A DNA stretch of 64,000 nt, taken from Sutcliffiella horikoshii DSM 8719 (GTDB taxonomy: Bacteria; Bacillota; Bacilli; Bacillales; Bacillaceae_I). Below, piece by piece: positions 44,863 to 54,384 of the stretch. Where the stretch lies: positions 124,001 to 188,000 of the forward strand of contig LQXN01000060.1 of the NCBI GenBank assembly GCA_001648575.1, read 5' to 3'. The notes under the pieces were generated by a model that did no database searches, had not been told where the DNA came from, and saw nothing but the letters and a program-made list of their open reading frames with translations. Position 1 is the stretch's first letter. Each line of letters starts with the position of its first letter. Both the position numbers and the translations under genes were made by a program.

Positions 44863-47791
44863 TTTCTTCCACCCAGCTTTCTACTTGTTCAATCGTTGGA
44901 ATTGGATAGTTCTTAACGATCTTTCCGTTTTTCATATATCCGAATTCCTCCATCTTCCGTCTCATTTCACGGTCGATGGTCACCACGGCATCGTCTACGG
45001 CTGAACGGGTATTCGCCCCGTCAAAGACAACCTTATTCCAGATATTACTTATTTCACGTTCCACCATATAGGTGTAAGGAGTTTTCGGTACTTCCCTTAA
45101 ATATTCCCATTGCTCCAGGATCACTTCTTTATGTTCCTCTGGCCATGGCAATTGTTTAAAGGCATCAAGATTGGCAGTATTCCACATATAGGATGGACCG
45201 TACATGATTTGCAAGGTGGTGGCAAAGTCTGTTTGTGTTTCCGTTGACATCCACCATTTCAGCGCCTGCCATGCCTCGTCCTTATTTTTACTGCCGTTGA
45301 AAATCATTCCTGCCTGCCCAGATCCCGTTGCCCATCTTTCCACGTCTCCATTCTCATTTTCCACACCAGGATGTAGGGAGATATCCCACCAGCCGGAGAT
45401 TTCCGGTGCTGCAGATGTCAGCTCCACATATGTCTGGAAGTTGGAAACGCCAATCGGCAATGTGGAGTAACGGAAATGGTTATAGAAATTCGGCACTTGT
45501 AACGGAGTGCTGTAAATAGTGTTTAAATCCGTCATAAGCTGAATGCCTCGAACCGTTTCATCACTGTCGATCGTGGTACCCATGCCATTCTCTTTATACA
45601 AGTCCCCTTGATGTTGATAGATGAAAGGTGACGTTGCCTGGAACGGCTTGAACGCAACTGCCCCTGCGATCGGTGTATAGTAGTTCAGCCCAAAGCGTTG
45701 CAGCTCCGGCAAGACATCTACCACTTCCTCCCATGTATCAGGAACAGGGACATCCAGGGCACTTAAAATATCTTTTCTATAATACTGTACAAAGAAATCC
45801 TGTGTTTCAGGTAAACCATATACCTCATCTTCAATCATCATTGGCAAGAACGCACCAGGTGAGAAATTGCCAAGTGTTTCATTGAAGTCGTCAAATTGTC
45901 TTAAGTCATATGCAGCTCCACGGATAGCAAGCTCATATGGCAGCCAGCTGCTGATTCCAAGCGCCAGATCCGGCTGGCTGTTAGCAGCATTGGCCAAAAT
46001 CAACTTTTGCTCGGAAGGCATGATAGAAAATCTTACCTTTATTCCTGTTTGCGGGGTGAAATTCTGATCCACCATATTCTGCATCAATTCAACATATTGT
46101 CGTGGTCTGTTCACCCAAACATTCACGACATCATCATCCACTTTTTCCGTAGCAAGTGTATTGGATTGGAAGGAGTGGAAGAATTGCAAGACAGATTCTT
46201 TTGTTTTCGCGAAAAATCCAAGTTCCGGTTTTGGTAACTTTTCGTCACCGTGAATATATATTCGATCCATTATTAATGGCTGTTTTTTCAATTCAAGTGT
46301 TGCATTTCCAAGAAGCTGTGCGACAGAGCTAGAGCCTTCTGAAAGTTGTGTCAGTCGCGCCGGGATTTTATCAGGATCTGCTGCAAGCTCCCTTAACCGT
46401 TCGACGGCAATGTTGAGCGATACAATTTCCACTGATTCTCTCCCACCACTTAACCCAAGCAGGTACTCACTTTCTCCTTCAAGCTTATCCGCCCAGGAAG
46501 TAAGTTCCCCTTCAATCTCTGGCATGTACTCCGTGATTCTCCAACCGCGGGAGCGATCTTGGTTGTTTCCGGTTAAACGTTTAATGGATAAGGAGAGCTG
46601 TTCAATGCCCTTCATCACTTCATCCATTTCGAATAACGTGCGATTAACAGGTGACGCGTCACCTTTTAGTGTCAGGGTGTTTTTCCCCTTTTCAAAATAA
46701 AAATAATACGGTTCCCCGTCTTCATTGCCTAGTGTTTCATTTATCCAGCTTTTTTTCTGTTCGAAAGAGTAGCTTTCCACTTCTTCAAAAGGTACTTCCC
46801 CATTGATCATGACTGTCCGGAACACCGGAAAGCCTGATTGTTTCTCTTGTAAAACCTTTAAGGAAATTTGGTAGTAGCCTGCTTCCTCCACTTCCACTTC
46901 CCATGTGGCAGTCTGGCCGCTTGTTTCCCATGATTCTCCGCCGATTGCATTCAACAGGCGCTTATCGCGTTCATAAGGAACAACAGAAGCATCCTGTCTA
47001 TTCACAGGTCTAATAAAAGAGCTGTTCTTCTTAAGCGGGTGCTCCGCTTCTATTGTTACTGTGTTTGTTTCAGTGAGATCTCCAGGTTGGATATTTCGAT
47101 ATTCTTCATATGAAGGGATCGTTCCCACACCGCTCACATAGATATTTCCAAGAAGCATTTCTCCCCGGATATTCGTCAAGGTGATAGTGTTCTTTCCTTC
47201 ATTTAATTGATACTTCAATGGTCTTGCTTGCAGATAGCTGGAATCCTCCGCTTTGATAAAATGCCACTGCTCGATCGGCAGCTGCCCAGGAATGATTTCA
47301 TCCCCAAAACGGTCCTGCTCAAATTCATTTGTCGCACTTCTCCAGTCCTTCGGAAAAAGGATCCTGCGACTTTCAAAATACGGATATTCGCCATTCACTT
47401 CGATGGAACCTTCGATCGGAACAATCCCTTCACCTAAAGGGTAATAGTCAAAGCCAAGCTCATATAAGCCCTCTTCCTCTACTTCCACTTCTATTGTGAG
47501 AGCATTACGGTTCCCCCAACGGTATACCTGATTGCCATAATCCTTGCTTTCTCCGCCAGAAAGGAGGCTATTCTCATCAATGGACAAAAAATCAGCGGGA
47601 GTGACAACGCGCTCGAAATCTTGCGCGTCGTCTTGTCCCACTTCATTCCACTGCTTAAGGATTGATAGATAGCGTGGCTCAATGACTTGTTCTGCCACCT
47701 GCTCTAGGCTCTTCTCTTCATCAGCAAATGCGAATTGGCCTGGTACTAGCAATAGCAGTATTAATGACCAGAACATCATTTTACGTTTCAT
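44852..47791 (-). CDS. Giant extracellular solute-binding protein with CBM-like N-terminal modules
   Basis: A 979-residue exported protein, about twice the length of a normal binding protein. After a signal peptide (to about residue 23) there are two jelly-roll-like modules (residues ~85-230, with [18 protein letters not shown] and [11 protein letters not shown] type edges; and ~245-385, with [18 protein letters not shown]), then a helical linker. Residues ~540-979 form a type-1 sugar-binding domain ([23 protein letters not shown]..., WALKWW-like helix). It is coupled to the set 2 permeases. No lipobox is seen; a hydrophobic N-terminus may anchor it. Confidence 0.7.
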   Translation of the reverse strand: MKRKMMFWSLILLLLVPGQFAFADEEKSLEQVAEQVIEPRYLSILKQWNEVGQDDAQDFERVVTPADFLSIDENSLLSGGESKDYGNQVYRWGNRNALTIEVEVEEEGLYELGFDYYPLGEGIVPIEGSIEVNGEYPYFESRRILFPKDWRSATNEFEQDRFGDEIIPGQLPIEQWHFIKAEDSSYLQARPLKYQLNEGKNTITLTNIRGEMLLGNIYVSGVGTIPSYEEYRNIQPGDLTETNTVTIEAEHPLKKNSSFIRPVNRQDASVVPYERDKRLLNAIGGESWETSGQTATWEVEVEEAGYYQISLKVLQEKQSGFPVFRTVMINGEVPFEEVESYSFEQKKSWINETLGNEDGEPYYFYFEKGKNTLTLKGDASPVNRTLFEMDEVMKGIEQLSLSIKRLTGNNQDRSRGWRITEYMPEIEGELTSWADKLEGESEYLLGLSGGRESVEIVSLNIAVERLRELAADPDKIPARLTQLSEGSSSVAQLLGNATLELKKQPLIMDRIYIHGDEKLPKPELGFFAKTKESVLQFFHSFQSNTLATEKVDDDVVNVWVNRPRQYVELMQNMVDQNFTPQTGIKVRFSIMPSEQKLILANAANSQPDLALGISSWLPYELAIRGAAYDLRQFDDFNETLGNFSPGAFLPMMIEDEVYGLPETQDFFVQYYRKDILSALDVPVPDTWEEVVDVLPELQRFGLNYYTPIAGAVAFKPFQATSPFIYQHQGDLYKENGMGTTIDSDETVRGIQLMTDLNTIYSTPLQVPNFYNHFRYSTLPIGVSNFQTYVELTSAAPEISGWWDISLHPGVENENGDVERWATGSGQAGMIFNGSKNKDEAWQALKWWMSTETQTDFATTLQIMYGPSYMWNTANLDAFKQLPWPEEHKEVILEQWEYLREVPKTPYTYMVEREISNIWNKVVFDGANTRSAVDDAVVTIDREMRRKMEEFGYMKNGKIVKNYPIPTIEQVESWVEENEE

Positions 47792-47858
47792 ATCTAATCC
47801 CCATCCCCTTCACAGTTGAGCTCTTTTCTAAAATATTGATGCGAAACAGTCACACACC

Positions 47859-49238
47859 TTATTGACCAATCGCTTCTTTGCCTTCTTGGTACTTTTGATT
47901 CGCTAATTCGTTGATTTGTGCCGCATAGTCTTCGATCTTGATTTCGCCTCTGACACTTGCATCGATTAATCCAGCAATGTTTGCGTTAGGATTGTCGCCT
48001 ACCGCTACACCAGTTGGCGCTTCCCATCTGGACTGAACGAAACCTGGAACTGTTTTTACAGGTTCAACAATACCGTTTTCTAAGTTGTCATATGCAGTAC
48101 GTAAACCAGGTACATCCTGCACTTCAAAGAATGCATCCAGAACTTCTTCATCTTGTGTTACAGGCAGGTTGTTCAATGCCTTGTCATTTTCAACCGCTAA
48201 ATCGATACGCTTTAAGTAACCTTCTTTACCAAAGCTCATCCACTTCGCAAAAAGGAATGCTTCCTCTTGGTGCTTAGTAGATTTAGAGATTCCCATGAAA
48301 TCATTTACGATTACCGTTCTTCCGCCAGGCGTTCCGACGAAATCCCAGTCAAAATCAAGATTAGTAGAGAAGTTCTCAACTGCCCATGAACCATCCCAGT
48401 TAAGTCCGATTCCGCCTCCAGCAAATACTTCACCGGCATTCTCACCATTGAAGTTAGCTTTTTGCTCATCAGATAAATTTTCATAAGAATAACCGTTTGT
48501 TACAAAGTTACTTGTAAGGTTAACACCGGAAATGAATTCGTTGCTGTTCAAGTGGTACTCTTCATCACTGAATGTATACCAGCCAATCTCTTCGTTTACT
48601 GAAGATGGATACCAATCCACAATTGCAAATGGATTATTTAAACCAACCACTCCACTGTTCACATTTGTCACAGAGCGTACAGAGTCTGTGAAATCATCAA
48701 TGGAGAAGCCATATTCAGGCACATCCAGGTTTGCCTGGTTGAATAAATCTTTATTTACAAAATAACCAAGGAAATGCTGCGCACTAGGAATTGCATAAAC
48801 AGAATCATTGTATGTAACAGAATCTGTTACTACTTCAGGGATATTTGCAAAATCCTCATCTTCACCCGCAAGCTCTGTTACATCTAGCAACCAGTCATTC
48901 GCAAGTCCAGTCGGTACTTGAGATACCATGAAAACATCAGGCATTGCATTTGCACTTGCTGCAGAAGAAAGGGAGTTATTCCAGTCATCCGTCGCAATTG
49001 ACTCATCAATCTCAACATTGATGTTCGGGTATTTCTCCTCAAACTCATCAATCATCAAGCGCTCGATATTTTGATCCTCTTCCGTTCCAAGCGCCCAGCT
49101 TGCAAACTTAATTGTTACTTGATCCTCATTATTTGCTTCATTGTTCTTATTATCGTTTGATGCGTTATCTGAATTACTGCAACCAACCACAAGCATGAAC
49201 GAAGCAACAATAGCAATACTAGATTTCATCCACTTCAT
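47859..49238 (-). CDS. Sugar ABC transporter binding lipoprotein
   Basis: A 459-residue CUT1-type binding protein with lipobox VVGC at Cys20, an Asn-rich linker and a two-lobe fold (IKFASWALGTEEDQNIERLMIDEFEEKYPNINVEID; GNIGLNWDGSWAVENF-like lobe). First gene of the eight-gene transporter operon. It is the probable counterpart of the sophorooligosaccharide-binding protein encoded beside the Listeria phosphorylase. AAGGGGTG precedes the ATG. Confidence 0.87.
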   Translation of the reverse strand: MKWMKSSIAIVASFMLVVGCSNSDNASNDNKNNEANNEDQVTIKFASWALGTEEDQNIERLMIDEFEEKYPNINVEIDESIATDDWNNSLSSAASANAMPDVFMVSQVPTGLANDWLLDVTELAGEDEDFANIPEVVTDSVTYNDSVYAIPSAQHFLGYFVNKDLFNQANLDVPEYGFSIDDFTDSVRSVTNVNSGVVGLNNPFAIVDWYPSSVNEEIGWYTFSDEEYHLNSNEFISGVNLTSNFVTNGYSYENLSDEQKANFNGENAGEVFAGGGIGLNWDGSWAVENFSTNLDFDWDFVGTPGGRTVIVNDFMGISKSTKHQEEAFLFAKWMSFGKEGYLKRIDLAVENDKALNNLPVTQDEEVLDAFFEVQDVPGLRTAYDNLENGIVEPVKTVPGFVQSRWEAPTGVAVGDNPNANIAGLIDASVRGEIKIEDYAAQINELANQKYQEGKEAIGQ

Positions 49239-49276
49239 GAACCAAACACCCCTTTTTTATAATTTCCTTGCTTTTA

Positions 49277-49290
49277 TCGAAACGTTTCAA
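49277..49290. promoter_or_regulatory. LacI-family operator upstream of transporter operon
   Basis: TCGAAACGTTTCAA, 39 bp upstream of the binding-protein start. Confidence 0.75.
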
Positions 49291-49349
49291 TTTGTTCGTA
49301 AAAATAAAAAGGACGATTACTCAGCCTTTTATACCTGTCTAACTGCAAT

Positions 49350-49362
49350 TGATACGTTTCAC
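49350..49362. promoter_or_regulatory. Weak second operator upstream of transporter operon
   Basis: TGATACGTTTCAC, centred at 49355.5, 72 bp from the perfect site. Confidence 0.5.
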
Positions 49363-49566
49363 TATCGTAATTATACTCCCTCTTGAAAACGATTACAATA
49401 TCATTTTCAAAATATTTTCGTAGTTTGATATAATTGTTCGAAAAGTCATAATACATAAGGGTTTGGTAGGTATTACCTATGTTTCTAGGTTTATGAAAAA
49501 TAGAAAAAAGAACCGATTCTTTGGAGTAGAATCGATTCGATTTATTGAATATTTACGTAAGACACC

Positions 49567-49904
49567 GCTGTTGATTTCCGCAAATGGCTTCGCTTTCCTA
49601 GGGGCTGACGAGAGCCTCCTCGGCTTCGTCAAGGCCACTGAAAAAGTACAATATTTTAGTTATCTGTTTCATACCGCTGTTGATTTCCGCAAACGGCTGC
49701 GCTTTCCGCGGGGCGACCTTGAGCCTCCTCGGGCTGCGCCCTGCGGGGTCTCAAGATTGTCGCTATCCCCCCGCAGGACAAGGAAGGCTGCGACAGCGAT
49801 ACATCGCACGCAGAAAATGCTTGCATTTTCAAGGAGTCTTCGCCTTTTGCTCCAATCTACAGCTAGGAATCATAAGAAGTTAAGTTATAGGTGTTTCAGT
49901 GGCC
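49567..49904. repeat. Nested repeat: truncated core plus TIR-bounded full core (copies 7 and 8)
   Basis: A truncated core (49567-49632) ends at GGCCACTGAAAAAGT (49633-49647). A full, expanded core follows (49676-49863, arms GCTGTTGATT and AATCTACAGC, with an extra ~60-bp palindrome-rich insert), and the unit ends at GGTGTTTCAGTGGCC (49890-49904), the inverted complement of the left end. It has the same architecture as the 34 kb locus. The rest of the 735-bp gap holds the two operators and A+T-rich sequence. Confidence 0.75.
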
Positions 49905-49973
49905 ACCAACACTTAAAGGGCATAAACAACCGCCAACTCGCGCTGGAATCTGGGTAATTTGCTCCTATCTAGC

Positions 49974-50468
49974 CTATATCACTTTGGATAACTCTTTTCT
50001 GCTGTGCATATCCAGTTCTTTGTAGCTTGTGATCTCACATCTCTTGCCGTCCATGTCGGTGATGATGATCCGGTTTGGCGGAAGTAAGTCAAGATGCTCG
50101 TGAATGTTCCGCATCATCAGCTTTAATGGGCCTCTGTCTGTGTCGAGTTCAAATACCCAAAGTCCCGGTTCTTCTTTAATCGATCGGATCTTTTTAACTT
50201 CAGGAACCACATAACGAACGTGCAGTTCCCTCTTGATTACATCTTTACTCCCGGCCTCTAACTGCTCCACATCTTTTATGACACCAAGCTCTGTATCCCC
50301 GTCCCAGATGGAGATATACTCGTAGGGCTTGGAAAAGGGAAAGGTCCGGAAGATACCGATATTGTGATAAACCTTGTCCATATTTTTAAAGTGTACGGTT
50401 GTACCCGTGCCGTAGGAAAATTGTATTTTTCCCGGATCAAAGTATGTGATATCGAATAATTCACTCAT
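49974..50468 (-). CDS. DUF1854 family protein
   Basis: A 164-residue cytoplasmic protein with the DUF1854 pattern: PFSKPYEYISIWDGDTELGVIKDVEQL, RELHVRYVVPEVKKIRSIKEEPGLWVFELDTDRGP, NIHEHLDLLPPNRIIITDMDGKRCEI. Its start overlaps the stop of the ABC exporter gene by 4 bp. DUF1854 proteins accompany ABC exporters in other bacteria, including cyanophycin-linked loci; the biochemical role is unknown. Confidence 0.75.
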   Translation of the reverse strand: MSELFDITYFDPGKIQFSYGTGTTVHFKNMDKVYHNIGIFRTFPFSKPYEYISIWDGDTELGVIKDVEQLEAGSKDVIKRELHVRYVVPEVKKIRSIKEEPGLWVFELDTDRGPLKLMMRNIHEHLDLLPPNRIIITDMDGKRCEITSYKELDMHSRKELSKVI

Positions 50469-52657
50469 CCAACCTCTACTCCTTTAATTTGTGACATCTC
50501 TTTTTGCGCTTCCACAAGCTTATAATAAATTCCCTCTTTTTCTAGCAATTCCTCATGAGTTCCCATCTCGGCAATGACACCCTTGTCCACAACTACAAGG
50601 CGATCAGCATTGCGGAGGGTGGATAATCTGTGGGCAATCGCAAAAGTGGTCCTTCCTTTTACAAGCCTTGAGATGGCTTCTTGAATCTTTTTCTCGGTTT
50701 CTGTATCAACAGACGCGGTAGCCTCATCCAAAATAAGTATCCGCGGATCATGCAGTATGGCCCTTGCGATCGCTATTCTCTGCTTTTGTCCGCCGGATAA
50801 ACGGTGCCCCCGCTCCCCGACTTTTGTATCATAGCCATCAGACATCTTCACCACGAATTCATGGGCATTGGCGATCTTGGCCGCCCGCATGATTTCCTCG
50901 GGTGTAGCATCTTCCTTGGAATAAGCAATATTTTCCGATATCGTCCCATCAAATAAAAAAGTCTCCTGCAAGACCACACCAATATTTTGGTGGAGCTGTT
51001 CTTGCTTTAATTTCCTTAAATCGACACCATCAAGTAAAATTTTCCCCTCATTCGGATCATAAAAGCGGGTGATCAAGTTGATTAAAGTGGATTTCCCTGC
51101 ACCGGAATGACCGACAAGCCCGATCATTTCACCAGCCTTAACATCAAGGTCAATATTTTTGATGACAGGTTGATGCTTCTCATACCCAAATGTCACCTTT
51201 TCTATTTGAACACGGCCTTTAATGTTATCCAATACGACGGCATCCTTATTGTCCGGGACTTCAGAAGGCGCATCAATGATTTCAAATATACGGTTGGCTG
51301 ATGAAATCGCCCTGGTCACCCAGCTGATCATCTGATTGAACCACTGCAACGGCCCAAAGAACATGCCAAGATAAGCAACGAATGCAAGCAAGGTTCCAAG
51401 GGTGATATCATCACTTATGACGGACAAACCTCCAAAGTACCAAACCAAAAGCATCCCTGAACCAGTAATGAAGGAAAATAGCGGGAACACCCCTTGCCAG
51501 AGTCCATCCGTCTTCATGGTCTGACTGACCACTGCCTGATTGCCTTGCATATAGCGATCCTGCTCCTGTCCTTCCTGACCAAATGCTTTCACCACCCGGA
51601 TACCCTGAAGCGTATCTCCGACAATCATATTCAGCTTATTGATGGATTGCCATTGCTTATACCAAAGGTGCTGGACTCTCGGCCAAATGAAAACAGAGAA
51701 AATCAATACAATAGGCGAAGGTAAAAGAGCGAACAACGCAAGCTTCCAATCCAAGCTGAACATCATGACAATAATGGCAAGTAAGAGCATCACTTGTCCG
51801 ATTATATACAAGACTCCATCCGTCAGAAACTGTCTGATGGACTCCGCATCACTATTAACCCTCCCGATAAATTGAGATGTTTGCCTGCGATCGAAATAAC
51901 TCACAGAAAGGCGCATGAGAGATTGATAGATTTCTTTTCTCATATCCCCCATAATCTTGCTTCCGATCCAAACACCCAATACTCCTTTTAAGAATTGCAT
52001 GAGCGCTAGGACCATACCAGTGGCTCCTAAAAGTAAAACAAGGATGAATAAAGAGCTTCCCAGATCTTTTGGCTCCAACACATCATCCACGATTATTTTC
52101 GTCAAGTAAGGCGGTGCCAGTTCCAAAAGCGTTGCAACCAACAAGAACACCACTGCAAGCGATATCTTTCCACGATAGGGCTTAGTGAAATCCATTATTC
52201 TTCCCAATACCTTTTTCTTATCCACACAAACAGAACAAATCTCTGTCCCGTCTTCAAAAGGTCGCTGACACTTTTGGCAAATCCTTGGCTGCTCTGTTCT
52301 TGATAATTGCGGGATTGGTTCATTTTTGATTAAACAATTGATGAACTTTTCCGCGATCGAGAATTTTTGCATATAAGATGAGGAGCACCGCAAGAGGACC
52401 TCATTCACTTCTTCATCCCCGCGAGTAATGATGAACGCCCCGGCTCCGATGAATCGTTCCATCTTTACGGAACGAATGCTGTCTAACTCTACTTTCTTCT
52501 TCATCTCCCCACTGTTTGAATACAGTTGGATCACCTTATCAGAAAGTGCCAGCCAGCTGTCTCCAAACTGGCCATCAACATCCATATCTGTCTTTGCCAA
52601 ATATAATAACTCTCCATCTATATGTATCTGAAAGTGACACGATTCAATAAACGACAT
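50465..52657 (-). CDS. ABC exporter with N-terminal PH-like and zinc-ribbon extension
   Basis: A 730-residue half-transporter. Residues 1-115 form a beta-rich domain that looks PH/GRAM-like, residues 127-144 a four-cysteine ribbon (CxxC...CxxC), residues ~155-440 six membrane helices, and the C-terminal nucleotide-binding domain has GHSGAGKST, LSGGQKQR and ILILDEATA. It is coupled to the DUF1854 gene and lies downstream of an esterase gene whose promoter carries the LacI-type operator. A substrate such as a lipid, peptide or glucan cannot be assigned. Exporters of this class also move cyclic beta-1,2-glucan in other bacteria. Confidence 0.82.
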   Translation of the reverse strand: MSFIESCHFQIHIDGELLYLAKTDMDVDGQFGDSWLALSDKVIQLYSNSGEMKKKVELDSIRSVKMERFIGAGAFIITRGDEEVNEVLLRCSSSYMQKFSIAEKFINCLIKNEPIPQLSRTEQPRICQKCQRPFEDGTEICSVCVDKKKVLGRIMDFTKPYRGKISLAVVFLLVATLLELAPPYLTKIIVDDVLEPKDLGSSLFILVLLLGATGMVLALMQFLKGVLGVWIGSKIMGDMRKEIYQSLMRLSVSYFDRRQTSQFIGRVNSDAESIRQFLTDGVLYIIGQVMLLLAIIVMMFSLDWKLALFALLPSPIVLIFSVFIWPRVQHLWYKQWQSINKLNMIVGDTLQGIRVVKAFGQEGQEQDRYMQGNQAVVSQTMKTDGLWQGVFPLFSFITGSGMLLVWYFGGLSVISDDITLGTLLAFVAYLGMFFGPLQWFNQMISWVTRAISSANRIFEIIDAPSEVPDNKDAVVLDNIKGRVQIEKVTFGYEKHQPVIKNIDLDVKAGEMIGLVGHSGAGKSTLINLITRFYDPNEGKILLDGVDLRKLKQEQLHQNIGVVLQETFLFDGTISENIAYSKEDATPEEIMRAAKIANAHEFVVKMSDGYDTKVGERGHRLSGGQKQRIAIARAILHDPRILILDEATASVDTETEKKIQEAISRLVKGRTTFAIAHRLSTLRNADRLVVVDKGVIAEMGTHEELLEKEGIYYKLVEAQKEMSQIKGVEVG

Positions 52658-52669
52658 ATAGTCCCCCTG

Positions 52670-53425
52670 TTAAAGCTGTTTTTCAAAAAATCCCAATACA
52701 TCCTGGATGTGCTTATCCCAATATCCCCAATCATGGCCACCAGGACCATCAGAGAAAGTAAGATCTAATCCAGCTTGTACGGCATGATCTCTGAAACGAA
52801 TATTCGCTTCATAGTTATGATCTTCCGTGCCGCAGCACTGATAGAGCTTTGGAGCCTTTTCTCCAATTGTTGTTGCAAGATGATAAAGGTCATCCCCACT
52901 TCCCAATATAGGGCGGTCACCGAATATGTACTTAAAATCCCTTGGGAATGCCGGCAATCGTTCATTGATATCCACCGAGCCTGACATGCTTGCCGCCGCT
53001 GCAAATTTTTCCGGATTTCTAAGCGCTACTTTAAAAGCCCCATAACCACCCATGGAAAGTCCCGCTATAAAGTTTTCTTCTCTTTTATCAGATAGTGGAA
53101 AAAAACTTTGGGCAAGGGCGGGAACCTCTTCGCTGACAAACTTGTAAAAATCATATCCATGCTCCATATCCGTATAAAAACTTCTCCCCGCAGCAGGCAT
53201 CACGATTGCCCATCCCATGGCAGAAGCATATCGTTCGATGGACGTAAATCTTGTCCAGATCGTATGGTCATCTGACAAGCCATGCAGTAAATAGAGTGTA
53301 GGATGTTTCTTTTGTTTAATTTTAGTTGATACCCCGATTTGTGAGTTCGGCTGTGGCAACAGAACAGTCATCGATGTTGAACATTGCAAAGCCTCCGAGA
53401 AAAAATCGCAAGTAATTCTAGCCAT
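52670..53425 (-). CDS. Alpha/beta-hydrolase esterase (EstA/CE1-like)
   Basis: A 251-residue intracellular esterase. The nucleophile Ser is in GLSMGGYGA, the acid Asp probably in CGTEDHNY and the His in GPGGHDWGYWD. It resembles the tributyrin/acetyl esterases grouped near CE1. ATG 53425 is chosen with GGGAAG upstream. A perfect LacI-type palindrome precedes it, which places it with the glucan genes; deacylation of substituted glucan is possible. The gene is followed within 13 bp by the ABC exporter gene. Confidence 0.82.
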   Translation of the reverse strand: MARITCDFFSEALQCSTSMTVLLPQPNSQIGVSTKIKQKKHPTLYLLHGLSDDHTIWTRFTSIERYASAMGWAIVMPAAGRSFYTDMEHGYDFYKFVSEEVPALAQSFFPLSDKREENFIAGLSMGGYGAFKVALRNPEKFAAAASMSGSVDINERLPAFPRDFKYIFGDRPILGSGDDLYHLATTIGEKAPKLYQCCGTEDHNYEANIRFRDHAVQAGLDLTFSDGPGGHDWGYWDKHIQDVLGFFEKQL

Positions 53426-53450
53426 GATTCTCACTTCCCATTCTAATTAA

Positions 53451-53464
53451 TTGAAACGTTTCGA
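53451..53464. promoter_or_regulatory. LacI-family operator upstream of esterase-exporter operon
   Basis: TTGAAACGTTTCGA, 26 bp before the esterase start. A separate TGTCGAA (53526-53532) upstream matches a Spo0A box core. Confidence 0.72.
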
Positions 53465-53610
53465 CTTAAACCATTATACGAGGTGGTGAATCCGCTTTCA
53501 ATATATTTGTTAGAAAATTCTATTTTGTCGAACGTATGTTCTTTACTTTTCATTTAAATCTAAATATAATGAGGGAGTAATTACATACCCATTGAAAAGG
53601 AGTGTTGAAA

Positions 53611-54024
53611 ATGAAACATCAAGCTGTACCTTATTTATCATTCAACGGCAATGCAAGACAGGCACTTGAGTTTTACAAAGAAGTATTCGAAGGTGAAATC
53701 GCAGGCATCATGACCTTTGGCGAAGCGGACTTCCCGACACCACCTGAAGCTGACAACCTTGTTATGCACGCGCGGTTCGTAAAAGGGAACCTGACACTGA
53801 TGGCATCCGACACATTCCCAGGGCAACCAGTTGAGGTTGGTGGCAACGTCTCCCTAATGCTTGAGATGGAAAGCGAAGAACAGGTTGACACCCTTTATGC
53901 GCGCCTTAGCGAGAACGGAAAGGTATTGATGGAGCTGCAAGATACCTTCTGGGGGGCACGTTACGGCAGTGTTCAAGATTCCTTTGGCGTGAAGTGGGAA
54001 TTAAATTATACGAAGCCGCAATAA
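53611..54024 (+). CDS. VOC-family protein (PhnB/YjdN-like)
   Basis: A 137-residue single vicinal-oxygen-chelate protein: YLSFNGNARQALEFYKEVFEGEI, FVKGNLTLMASDTFPG, FWGARYGSVQDSFGVKWELN. The subgroup (3-demethylubiquinone methyltransferase-like/PhnB) has no assigned reaction. ATG 53611 follows AAGGAG. It is an isolated plus-strand gene with its own terminator. Confidence 0.85.
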   Translation: MKHQAVPYLSFNGNARQALEFYKEVFEGEIAGIMTFGEADFPTPPEADNLVMHARFVKGNLTLMASDTFPGQPVEVGGNVSLMLEMESEEQVDTLYARLSENGKVLMELQDTFWGARYGSVQDSFGVKWELNYTKPQ

Positions 54025-54030
54025 GGATAA

Positions 54031-54066
54031 AAACGCTTCGAGATCCATGAGACTCTCGAAGCGTTT
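54031..54066. terminator. Hairpin between convergent VOC and Mpo1-like genes
   Basis: A 13-bp perfect stem AAACGCTTCGAGA / TCTCGAAGCGTTT flanked by A- and T-rich ends. Confidence 0.8.
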
Positions 54067-54069
54067 AGG

Positions 54070-54378
54070 TCATTTGGGGAGGATCCTTTTCCTTAAAATC
54101 AGCTCAATGGTCCTTATGAAGAACCAACTGAAACCTGCATAAAAGCCAATCAGTGGATATCTAAAAGATGCCGGTTTATTCTTTTCAAAACAAAAGTGGC
54201 CAACCCATGAAAAAACATAGTGCAATAAAGCGAGCACTATAGTCACCCGCCAATTTATGAATATAAAAATCCATGCTAGGAAAGCAAACAAGAAAGCAAA
54301 ATAGTGCAAAAGCTGATTCCATTTGTTAGCATGTGCTTTTTGATATAAGATCAAATCATTCATAACCTTGTCTTTCAT
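54070..54378 (-). CDS. Mpo1-like (DUF962) membrane protein
   Basis: A 102-residue protein with three hydrophobic segments and the family pattern YQKAHANKWNQLLHYFAF, then VGHFCFEKNKPASFRYPLIGFYAGFSW. Yeast Mpo1 of this family is an Fe-dependent dioxygenase acting on 2-hydroxy fatty acids; the His residues in AHANKWNQLLHY and WVGHF are the likely ligands. It lies 6 bp downstream of the SDR gene. A start at 54363 is also possible. Confidence 0.8.
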   Translation of the reverse strand: MKDKVMNDLILYQKAHANKWNQLLHYFAFLFAFLAWIFIFINWRVTIVLALLHYVFSWVGHFCFEKNKPASFRYPLIGFYAGFSWFFIRTIELILRKRILPK

Positions 54379-54384
54379 ACCATG

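Noticed and set aside
49463-49957. Plus-strand frame of 164 codons
   Set aside because: It is composed almost entirely of the two repeat cores and their termini and lacks coding character.
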